5,102 bases of DNA from JAAYHC01 sp964483175 (GTDB taxonomy: Bacteria > Bacillota > UBA5301), in NCBI GenBank assembly GCA_964483175.1, contig CAZAAT010000097.1, positions 1-5,102 on the forward strand, read 5' to 3'. The notes below the pieces were generated by a model that ran no database searches, was not told the origin of the DNA, and was given only the letters and a program-made list of their open reading frames with translations. The position numbers and the translations under genes are program-made. This document shows, piece after piece, positions 1 through 5,102 of this stretch (its first letter is position 1; each line of letters begins with the position of its first letter).

Positions 1-1147
1 GCGGAACTCTCACCATCCCGTCAGCCTTGACCATCGACATAATCAGGCCGGCGCCGCGGGCGATCGGGATGGCCATAACCTGGTCACCGACTTGACCCAC
101 CCGTACCCGGACAAATTCCTCGGCCCCCGGAGAAGAGACCAGCTTTTTGGTCAGCGTCGCCGTCATCTTCGGGTAACTCGGCGGTTCCCAATTTTGGAGC
201 GCTCCCACCGCAGCCTTAATAAAAATCTCTGCGGCCACAATCGCCGAGACGGGATAGCCGGGCAATCCGACCACGCCAACACCCTGGACCATTCCGAGAA
301 TCACCGGTTTGCCAGGCTTAATCGCGGCCCCGTGGGCTAATAGCTCACCCAACTCCTCAATCACATCAGCGGTGTAATCTTTTGAACCGGCAGACGAGCC
401 AGCATTAATAATCACCAAGTCATTTTCTGCTATTGCAGTAAGCAAGGCCTGTTTGATCAGGCCGGGCTCGTCCGGCACAACCGGATAAACCTTGCTCGTA
501 CAACCCCACTCATGCAAGAAGCCGGTGATCACCCGGGAGTTGAACTCAACGATTTCACCCGGGGCCAGATCCACCTTATCCGGGTATTGGGTAATATCCA
601 TGATCTCCGAACCAGAAGGGATAAAACCGACCCGTGGCCGCACAAAGACCGGAACTCGCAAGATTCCGGAGGCCAACAGCGCACCCAAATCCACCGGAGT
701 TATCCGGTGATGCTGCGGCAAAATCATCTCGCCAAAGACGATGTCTTCACCAACCGGTCGAACATTCTCCCATGGTGCAACAGCCTTAATGATCTCCAGA
801 CCTTCGGATGTCTCATGCACATCTTCGATCATGACCACCGCATCTTTTCCTCTTGGCAGCGGTTGGCCGGTATTGACCGGAATAGCATCAGCTATAGGAA
901 GAACAACCGGGGTGGCCTCGGATGCCCCAAAGGTAGCTTCGGAACGCACCGCATACCCGTCCATCGCCGACGCATGGTAATGCGGTGAACTGATTTTGGC
1001 CCGCAACGCTTCAGCGGTAATCCGTCCTAAGGCTTCGGTGGTGGGGATAACTTCTACGCCAATCCGCGTAGACTCGCGAATTCGCTCGATAAAAAGAGGC
1101 TGCAACTCCTCCCAAGGGCGCTGTGTTAGATAAACGCGTCTAGTCAT
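1..1147 (-). CDS. moeA: Second MoeA-type molybdopterin biosynthesis protein, partial (C-terminus beyond left edge)
   Basis: Reading the complement from ATG at 1147 gives 382 uninterrupted codons with no stop before the window edge, so the gene is truncated by the window. It is a MoeA-family protein, the family that inserts molybdate or tungstate into adenylylated molybdopterin in the cytoplasm. Visible landmarks are AMDGYAVR (residues 61-68), NTGQPLPRG (92-100), a degenerate GDE motif reading SGSEI (178-182), NAGSSAGSKDYT (248-259), IKPGKP (276-281) and GLPGYPVSA (294-302). A domain IV-like start, with EEFVRVRVG, covers about 325-382. Compared with ordinary MoeA, the Asp of GDE is Ser and SGG is NAG. 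These variants match, from memory, the clostridial and archaeal MoeA paralogues that carry a C-terminal periplasmic-binding-protein-like domain and run to about 640 residues. That domain would lie outside the window and is only inferred. The start overlaps the stop of the preceding moeA as ATGA, implying translational coupling. MoeA family membership is near certain; the subfamily is likely. Confidence 0.93.
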   Translation of the reverse strand, partial: MTRRVYLTQRPWEELQPLFIERIRESTRIGVEVIPTTEALGRITAEALRAKISSPHYHASAMDGYAVRSEATFGASEATPVVLPIADAIPVNTGQPLPRGKDAVVMIEDVHETSEGLEIIKAVAPWENVRPVGEDIVFGEMILPQHHRITPVDLGALLASGILRVPVFVRPRVGFIPSGSEIMDITQYPDKVDLAPGEIVEFNSRVITGFLHEWGCTSKVYPVVPDEPGLIKQALLTAIAENDLVIINAGSSAGSKDYTADVIEELGELLAHGAAIKPGKPVILGMVQGVGVVGLPGYPVSAIVAAEIFIKAAVGALQNWEPPSYPKMTATLTKKLVSSPGAEEFVRVRVGQVGDQVMAIPIARGAGLIMSMVKADGMVRVP

Positions 1148-2403
1148 CGTATCTCTCCCTCATCCCAGGCTAATAATTCCACAAGCTCACCGGCTTTAAC
1201 CCCTTCGCTACCAAGAGGAATTCGGGCTAAAGCCTGGCCTCTGAGGAGCGTAGAAACCAACCCGGACTTGCCAAGCACCGGGTCAGCCCAAAAACCGTCA
1301 TCTTGCTCAACGATCCGGACCCGAACGTATTCCTCGCGACCAGCAGGCGAAGCGAGACTGCGGGTTATCGGCAAGCGCAAAATCCTGCGGGGATGGATCT
1401 CAACCTCTCCCTGCAGGTAACGAATGATCGGCTCCACGAAAACCTTATATACTACCAGCGCACTAGCTGGATGGCCCGGCAAGCCGATTACGGGAACCTG
1501 GTCGACTACACCGGCCAAAGTAGGCTTACCCGGTTTGATGGTAACCCCGTGGAAAATCACTCTCCGAGACCCGAGTTGCTCGATTACATCAATGGTGTGA
1601 TCTCGCATCCCAACCGAACTGCCCCCTGAAATCAGCACCAGATCGCTTGCATCCACCAGACGCTGGACCGCAGTTACCAGCTGATCAAAGTTGTCAGGCA
1701 TAATCCCGCCCAAGACAACCTCACACCCCAAGCGGTTGAGGTTGGCGGCCAAGGCCCACGAATTAACATCCCTAATCTGACCGGGTTTCAGCGGATCTGT
1801 CTCGATCGGCACGATCTCATCACCGGTAGAGAGCAACCCGACCTTCAAGCGGCGATAAACCTGAACCGTAGTAATACCACAAGCGGCTAAAGCCCCGATA
1901 TCCTGGGCCCGCACCCGAGACCCAAGGGGTAAAATTGTCTCCCCTTGGCGCAGATCTTCGTCGGGGGCGACCATGTTCTCGCCCGGGGAGACCCCTTCGT
2001 ATACCTCTAGGATCTCACCGGTCCGTTCAACATGCTCGACCATCACTACGCTATCGGCACCAGCCGGCAGCATTCCACCGGTTGGTACTTCAACTGCTTC
2101 TCCGGCCCCGATAGTCAAGGTGTTGACCTCACCCATCCGTACGCCGCCGATCACAGTAAAAAGACCGGGAATGCTCTGGGACGCTCCAAAGCTATCCTTG
2201 GCCCTGATCGCATAACCGTCAACTGTAGACCGGGCAAATCCTGGAATATCGGCTCTGGCCGTAATCTCCGCGGCGACGATGCGTCCCAAAGCGGCCAAGA
2301 GCGGCACCTCTTCGGTTTGCGTGAGGCGGCTGATCGACTTCAACAGAGCTTGACTGGCATCATCAACTGTTAACAGATCATAGAACTCGCGAGAAGTGGA
2401 CAT
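1144..2403 (-). CDS. moeA: Molybdopterin molybdotransferase MoeA
   Basis: This cytoplasmic enzyme takes adenylylated molybdopterin (the MogA-type product), hydrolyses the AMP group and inserts molybdate to give molybdenum cofactor. From the ATG at 2403 it is 419 residues, close to the usual 400-420 for a complete MoeA. Landmarks are STVDGYAIR (59-67), VPTGGMLPAGADSVVM (106-121), STGDEI (192-197), the MoCF/MogA-like domain with LISGGSSVGMRDHT (257-270, Asp268), IKPGKP (289-294) and GLPGHPASA (307-315). A C-terminal domain IV with EEYVRVRI follows at about 335-419. All key acidic, lysine and proline positions look intact, so it should be active. A GTG three bases upstream (2406) is in frame but sits only 3 nt from the Shine-Dalgarno, so the ATG is preferred. 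It follows the 60-residue gene by 9 nt and overlaps the second moeA by 4 nt, which suggests all three are made together. Whether the metal is Mo or W cannot be read from the sequence. Confidence 0.97.
   Translation of the reverse strand: MSTSREFYDLLTVDDASQALLKSISRLTQTEEVPLLAALGRIVAAEITARADIPGFARSTVDGYAIRAKDSFGASQSIPGLFTVIGGVRMGEVNTLTIGAGEAVEVPTGGMLPAGADSVVMVEHVERTGEILEVYEGVSPGENMVAPDEDLRQGETILPLGSRVRAQDIGALAACGITTVQVYRRLKVGLLSTGDEIVPIETDPLKPGQIRDVNSWALAANLNRLGCEVVLGGIMPDNFDQLVTAVQRLVDASDLVLISGGSSVGMRDHTIDVIEQLGSRRVIFHGVTIKPGKPTLAGVVDQVPVIGLPGHPASALVVYKVFVEPIIRYLQGEVEIHPRRILRLPITRSLASPAGREEYVRVRIVEQDDGFWADPVLGKSGLVSTLLRGQALARIPLGSEGVKAGELVELLAWDEGEIR
1155..1160 (-). promoter_or_regulatory. Ribosome binding site of the second moeA
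   Basis: On the minus strand AGGGAG lies 7 nt before the ATG at 1147, inside the last codons of the upstream moeA. It supports the ATG that overlaps the upstream TGA, and so re-initiation or coupled translation of the two MoeA paralogues. Confidence 0.65.
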
Positions 2404-2409
2404 CACAGG

Positions 2410-2414
2410 CTCCT
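2410..2414 (-). promoter_or_regulatory. Ribosome binding site of moeA, overlapping the upstream stop codon
   Basis: AGGAG on the minus strand shares its first two bases with the TAG stop (2415-2413) of the small upstream gene. It is 6 nt from ATG 2403 and only 3 nt from GTG 2406, which favours the ATG. A ribosome terminating on the small gene would sit on this site, so moeA translation is probably coupled to it. Confidence 0.7.
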
Positions 2415-2595
2415 ATTTAAAACAGCCGAGCTGACAACCGGCGAGTTTAATCTTCAACTCGTTAGCCGCATCTCCAACTTTACGGGGAGCAACATCGAAC
2501 TCAGCAGCAATTTGAAAGGCAACCCGGCAAGCCAGTTTGCCATCCTTAGCCACTTCCTTAACCCGTTCTTTAATTTTGTCCATCTCAGTAGTCAT
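2413..2595 (-). CDS. Small conserved-looking protein with C-terminal CQLGCF motif
   Basis: This 60-residue protein has no assigned function. It has a charged, helix-prone N-terminus (about 1-20), then a segment with the rhythm of a minimal helix-turn-helix: a helix around 22-33 and a second around 36-47, separated by a short turn at 34-36. It ends in a cysteine-rich tail, CQLGCFK. The three cysteines are Cys23, Cys54 and Cys58. From memory, similar small proteins with the same CQLGCF ending occur in anaerobic Clostridia and deltaproteobacteria, often beside molybdenum-cofactor or formate dehydrogenase genes, but no function is recalled. Cysteine placement could allow metal binding or redox sensing; this is speculation. 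It is very probably real: it has one of the best ribosome binding sites in the window, lies 22 nt after the barrel gene, and its stop codon is embedded in the moeA ribosome binding site. There is no signal peptide, so it should be cytoplasmic. Confidence 0.85.
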   Translation of the reverse strand: MTTEMDKIKERVKEVAKDGKLACRVAFQIAAEFDVAPRKVGDAANELKIKLAGCQLGCFK

Positions 2596-2600
2596 AATAA

Positions 2601-2609
2601 CCCTCCTTT
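2601..2609 (-). promoter_or_regulatory. Strong ribosome binding site of the 60-residue gene
   Basis: AAAGGAGGG on the minus strand is a near-perfect anti-16S match, with its AGGAGG core 6 nt before ATG 2595. It lies wholly in the 22-nt gap after the barrel gene. It is the strongest Shine-Dalgarno in the window and argues that the tiny gene is highly translated rather than a chance frame. Confidence 0.8.
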
Positions 2610-2617
2610 AGCATTCT

Positions 2618-3598
2618 TTACATATTTAGCGCCATCGATACGGTGGCCTGCCAAGCCTCAGCCTGGTTGGCAGCAGCCAAATTGAGGCTAAAAGCGCCTA
2701 GCCTCAGACTTAGTCCGCCGGTATACGTCGGTTCCTGTTCTGGCTCGATAATCCCGCCAACTCTGATCGTAAACAGCCGCCAGAAGTCTTTGGCCAAGCC
2801 GATACGGTAGCGGCGTAGATCTGCTTCATCCCATTCCCAATCAAAGGCAGCCCGCAGGCTCCGACCGTCCCAGCCGAGTCCGGCCTGATATGTTGGGGTG
2901 ACCGGTTGAACTCGGCTAACGAAATCATCCCGCCCCCACTCAAATGTACCCCCGATATCGCGAGCGACCAAGCCCAAGCGCAAGTTGCCCGCCAAATCTA
3001 TTTGGGCGCCGACATCAAACGAGCGCCCGGCACCGACATAAGTTGAGGTAGAATCAACGTCCGCAAAGTCAGCGGTGAGCCCGGCTTCGTACTTATGGGC
3101 GCTGTAATAATTGAAAGTGGTACCCAGTGCCAAGGTCCGTCCTAATATCGGTAGCGGCCAAGCCATACTAACTTTGGAGTTGTACACCAAGGCAGCTTCG
3201 GATTGATACGGCGTTTCACCTACCGCCGGGGTTGTCACTCCCAAGGCTTGTCCCGCCATATTAAAGGCAAAGCGCGGGGTCGCAAAGCCAACGATCCCGC
3301 CGGCTTCAAAGTGCAGAGGATCCGCCGGCAACTCAGCACCGTTGAGGTAATCTCTATACTCCCCGAGAACTTCGGGCTGAGTAGTAAAGAAAGAGAGGTT
3401 CGGCTCGATCGAAAAGCGATTTACTCGCGCCAGGCCGGCCGGGTTCCAAACAGCCGCATAGACATCCTTGATCAGTGCGACGCCCGCACCACCCATTCCG
3501 GTAAGCTCGGTGCCGAAACTTAAATTAGCAGCATTGATCGGAACAGCTACCACTAAACAACATAAAATACCTAGTACGAACATGCACCGCATAACCAT
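2618..3598 (-). CDS. Secreted beta-barrel protein, probable outer-membrane protein (PorV/TraF-like)
   Basis: The precursor is 326 residues from the ATG at 3598. It opens with a typical Sec signal peptide: an Arg near the start, a hydrophobic core containing FVLGILCCLVVAV, and a likely signal peptidase I cut after PINA (about residue 23). The mature N-terminus carries GMGGAGVAL (34-42) followed by WNPAGLA (51-57). That pattern is typical of the outer-membrane barrel families annotated as PorV/PorQ, TraF-like or UPF0164. The rest is a run of alternating amphipathic strands rich in Gly, Tyr, Phe and Trp, with short polar turns and no membrane helices, as expected for a beta-barrel. The last strand ends in ALNM rather than the common terminal Phe or Trp. 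The specific role (transport, or surface or secretion component) is unknown; no active-site motif is seen. ATG codons at 3601 and 3590-3592 are also in frame. It lies between tsaD and the molybdenum genes, 22 nt from the next start. If it is truly in an outer membrane, the host is diderm. Confidence 0.85.
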   Translation of the reverse strand: MVMRCMFVLGILCCLVVAVPINAANLSFGTELTGMGGAGVALIKDVYAAVWNPAGLARVNRFSIEPNLSFFTTQPEVLGEYRDYLNGAELPADPLHFEAGGIVGFATPRFAFNMAGQALGVTTPAVGETPYQSEAALVYNSKVSMAWPLPILGRTLALGTTFNYYSAHKYEAGLTADFADVDSTSTYVGAGRSFDVGAQIDLAGNLRLGLVARDIGGTFEWGRDDFVSRVQPVTPTYQAGLGWDGRSLRAAFDWEWDEADLRRYRIGLAKDFWRLFTIRVGGIIEPEQEPTYTGGLSLRLGAFSLNLAAANQAEAWQATVSMALNM

Positions 3599-3604
3599 CA
3601 TTAG

Positions 3605-3611
3605 CCACCTT
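3605..3611 (-). promoter_or_regulatory. Ribosome binding site of the barrel gene
   Basis: AAGGTGG on the minus strand differs from AAGGAGG at one base. It lies 6 nt before ATG 3598 and only 3 nt before the tandem ATG at 3601, so the second ATG is the better start. The signal peptide is the same either way. Confidence 0.6.
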
Positions 3612-3653
3612 ATCCAGATATCGTTAACTTTATGGCGATTCGACGGGCGAGGC

Positions 3654-3679
3654 TGAGAATCCTGTAGCCAGGATCCTCA
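3654..3679 (-). other. Strong stem-loop starting at the tsaD stop codon
   Basis: On the minus strand an 11-base arm (3679-3669) beginning with the tsaD TGA pairs fully with a second arm (3664-3654) around a GCTA tetraloop (3668-3665). Ten pairs are Watson-Crick. The eleventh is G-U in minus-strand RNA but would be an A-C mismatch in plus-strand RNA, which fits a structure acting in the tsaD transcript. No run of U follows (the next bases are GCCTCGCCC), so it is not a standard intrinsic terminator. It could be a weak or factor-dependent terminator, or an mRNA stability or processing element that sets the ratio between tsaD and downstream genes. Confidence 0.65.
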
Positions 3680-4720
3680 ATTGCCGAATTGTAAGCCGGG
3701 TATGGCATTGAGCGACAACTCAGAGCGTTCTCCGGCCGCCAAACGGTGAAAGCCTGCAGCGGCAATCATCGCAGCATTATCAGTCGTATAATCAAAAGGC
3801 GGCGCAAAGAACTGGCCTCCGCGCAGCTCGGTTGAGCGCTGTAAGCGTTCCCGCAACGCACGATTGGCCGCTACTCCGCCTGATAGGGCAACCTGGTTGA
3901 TGCCTGTCCGTTCCATGGCAAAGATAACCTTTTCCTCCAGAGCATCGATGATCGCTGCCTGAAACGAGGCGGCAATATCCGCTATTTCACCTGGAACCAG
4001 CCCGGCTACCCCGACTTTTTGGCGTCGTTGATTAAGGTGATTCAACACCGCCGTTTTCAGCCCGCTAAAGCTAAAATCCAAGGTCGTCTCGCCTGATAGC
4101 GCTCGGGGAAAGTCGTAGGCTTCCGGATCTCCCTCGCGCGCCACCCGCTCCACCTCAGGACCGCCAGGGTAGCCGAGGCCCAGAACACGAGCAATTTTAT
4201 CAAAAGCCTCTCCGGCAGCATCATCTCTGGTCTGGCCGAGCATTTCGTATTGGCCGAGTTGCTGGACTGCGAAGAGTGCGGTATGCCCCCCGGAAACGGT
4301 CAGACAGATCAATGGTGGCTTTAATTCAGGGAAGGCCAAAAAATTGGCATAAATATGACCTTCGACGTGGTTGACCCCGATCAGAGGAATCTGCAGGGCA
4401 AAAGCGACCGCTTTAGCAACGGATACGCCAACAAGCAAACTACCTACTAAACCGGGCCCATGCGTCACTGCTACAGCGTCTATCTGGGATAAGCCCACCC
4501 CAGCTAAGCTGATTGCCTCATCGATCACAGGCAGGATCCGTTCCAAATGGTTCCGGGATGCTACCTCCGGCACCACCCCACCATACTTTTGGTGCAGGTC
4601 GACTTGGGAGGAGATGACGCTGGAAAGCACCTCTCTACCCCCGCGTACTACGGCCGCTGCGGTCTCGTCGCAGCTGGTTTCGATACCCAATACTAGGGCA
4701 TCCGGATTCATATCTTTCAT
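3677..4720 (-). CDS. tsaD: tRNA N6-adenosine threonylcarbamoyltransferase TsaD
   Basis: TsaD transfers the threonylcarbamoyl group from threonylcarbamoyl-AMP to A37 of ANN-decoding tRNAs, working in the cytoplasm with TsaB and TsaE. From ATG 4720 the protein is 347 residues, near the usual 335-350. It shows the ASKHA-type N-terminus GIETSCDETAAAVV (12-25), GPGLVGSLLVG (88-98), the metal-binding HVEGH (His118, His122), LTVSGGHT (140-147), the FSFSGLKTA stretch (217-225), SGGVAANRALR (280-290) and TTDNAAMIA with the metal-ligand Asp at 314. All expected ligands are present. An in-frame GTG at 4738 would extend the protein by 6 residues into rimI; ATG 4720 is preferred because it shares its A with the rimI TAA and has a well-spaced Shine-Dalgarno. 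The rimI-tsaD pairing is common, usually with tsaB and tsaE just upstream, which would lie beyond the right edge. Confidence 0.98.
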   Translation of the reverse strand: MKDMNPDALVLGIETSCDETAAAVVRGGREVLSSVISSQVDLHQKYGGVVPEVASRNHLERILPVIDEAISLAGVGLSQIDAVAVTHGPGLVGSLLVGVSVAKAVAFALQIPLIGVNHVEGHIYANFLAFPELKPPLICLTVSGGHTALFAVQQLGQYEMLGQTRDDAAGEAFDKIARVLGLGYPGGPEVERVAREGDPEAYDFPRALSGETTLDFSFSGLKTAVLNHLNQRRQKVGVAGLVPGEIADIAASFQAAIIDALEEKVIFAMERTGINQVALSGGVAANRALRERLQRSTELRGGQFFAPPFDYTTDNAAMIAAAGFHRLAAGERSELSLNAIPGLQFGN

Positions 4721-5102
4721 TATAGCTGGTCCTTCCACATTATTATGGCATCTTCATTATTATCACGATAGTAACCTGGCCGGATCCCGACCGGGACAAA
4801 ACCTTCACTCCGGTAGAGCTGATAGGCCCGGTGGTTGGATTTGCGGACCTCAAGGGTCATGCGCAGTATGCCTCGGCTTTTCCCAATTTCAGTTAGCTTT
4901 CGCAGCAACAAGCGCCCTACCCCTTTTCTCCGCTCGGAAGGATCTACCGCCAACGTAGTAATGTGGCCTTCGTCAAAAATCACCCACATGCCGGTATAAC
5001 CGATCACCCGATCTCCCCGCTTAGCCACGATATAGACCGCCTTGTCATTCTCGGAAATCTCGGAGAGGTAGGCCAAGCGCGACCAGGGACTAGGAAACGA
5101 CT
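4720..5102 (-). CDS. rimI: Ribosomal-protein-alanine N-acetyltransferase RimI family, partial (N-terminus beyond right edge)
   Basis: This is a GNAT-fold acetyltransferase that uses acetyl-CoA to acetylate protein N-termini, classically ribosomal protein S18. The frame is open from the right edge, giving 126 visible residues. The first visible residues, SFPSPWSR, match the conserved segment found near residue 20 of RimI, so roughly 15-25 residues are missing. An in-frame TTG at 5076 is an internal Leu of this conserved region, not the start. Counting from the first visible codon, the acetyl-CoA loop RRKGVG (RxxGxG) is at 57-62. LEVRKSN (83-89) holds the family's Glu and Asn, and LYRSEGF (95-101) holds the Tyr at 96. 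The C-terminal YYRDNNEDAIIM is also characteristic. Its TAA shares one base with the tsaD ATG. In many bacteria rimI sits among the t6A genes without itself making t6A; its real substrate here cannot be told from sequence. Confidence 0.95.
   Translation of the reverse strand, partial: SFPSPWSRLAYLSEISENDKAVYIVAKRGDRVIGYTGMWVIFDEGHITTLAVDPSERRKGVGRLLLRKLTEIGKSRGILRMTLEVRKSNHRAYQLYRSEGFVPVGIRPGYYRDNNEDAIIMWKDQL
4730..4736 (-). promoter_or_regulatory. Ribosome binding site of tsaD, inside the rimI 3' end
   Basis: GGAAGGA on the minus strand lies in the last codons of rimI, 9 nt before ATG 4720. The alternative GTG at 4738 lies upstream of this site and so cannot use it, which settles the tsaD start at the TAATG overlap. 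Confidence 0.65.

Noticed and set aside
1303..1629. Plus-strand open frames opposite the two moeA genes (for example 512-988, 1303-1629, 2032-2373)
   Set aside because: All lie antisense to MoeA coding sequence, spell no recognisable motif, and overlap one another in different frames, as expected for shadow frames in GC-rich codons.
2413..2595. The 60-residue protein as a ferredoxin or iron-sulphur protein
   Set aside because: Only three cysteines are present, without CxxC or CxxCxxC spacing, so a standard cluster-binding motif is not seen.
2710..2943. 77-codon minus-strand frame within the barrel gene
   Set aside because: It lies in an alternative frame of the barrel gene with no domain; the barrel frame is much longer and has a signal peptide and family motifs.
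3602..3653. Possible promoter before the barrel gene (AT-rich CATAAAGTTAACGATATC on the minus strand)
   Set aside because: A -10-like hexamer can be picked, but no convincing -35 at proper spacing accompanies it, so a promoter cannot be supported.
3654..3679. Intrinsic transcription terminator after tsaD
   Set aside because: The stem is strong, but the sequence after it is GC-rich with no U-tract, so it is listed only as a stem-loop of unknown role.
4721..4738. GTG at 4738 as the tsaD start
   Set aside because: The likely Shine-Dalgarno (4736-4730) lies downstream of it, and the extra six residues are not part of the conserved family start; ATG 4720 fits better.
4371..4958. 195-codon plus-strand open frame opposite tsaD and rimI
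   Set aside because: It is antisense to two confidently identified genes and its translation has low-complexity, Thr/Pro/Ser-rich shadow character with no recognisable domain.
4720..5076. rimI as a complete 118-residue gene starting at TTG 5076
   Set aside because: The frame continues upstream to the window edge and encodes SFPSPWSR, a conserved RimI segment, so the TTG is an internal leucine codon and the gene is partial.

Overview
The window is a compact run of six genes, all on the minus strand, with almost no intergenic DNA. The longest gap is the 78 bases between tsaD and the outer-membrane protein gene, so no stretch of 300 bases lacks a gene. In transcription order (right to left) the genes are: rimI (ribosomal-protein/GNAT acetyltransferase, 5' end outside the window), tsaD (tRNA t6A synthesis), a secreted beta-barrel protein that looks like an outer-membrane protein, a 60-residue protein with a C-terminal CQLGCF motif, moeA (molybdopterin molybdotransferase), and a second, divergent moeA-type gene that runs off the left edge.

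The spacing suggests one co-transcribed unit, or two joined units. rimI and tsaD overlap as TAATG. The barrel gene lies 78 nt after tsaD, behind a strong stem-loop that begins at the tsaD stop codon. The small gene follows the barrel gene by 22 nt. moeA follows the small gene with its ribosome binding site overlapping the small gene's stop codon. The two moeA genes overlap as ATGA. The right part is housekeeping (protein N-acetylation and tRNA t6A37), and the left part is molybdenum or tungsten cofactor maturation.

The organism is bacterial. Strong AGGAGG-type ribosome binding sites, the rimI-tsaD pair, the tandem moeA pair and the CQLGCF-type small protein together recall anaerobic Bacillota (Clostridia or Limnochordia-like) and some anaerobic deltaproteobacterial lineages. 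An apparent outer-membrane barrel gene inside this neighbourhood would fit a diderm lineage, possibly a diderm Bacillota. This placement is inferred from remembered family patterns, not from a database search.

Nothing in the window looks like a mobile element, CRISPR array, tRNA/rRNA gene or defence system. The points most worth following up are the barrel gene between tsaD and the molybdenum genes, the small cysteine protein coupled to moeA, the altered active-site motifs of the second MoeA, and the hairpin built on the tsaD stop codon.
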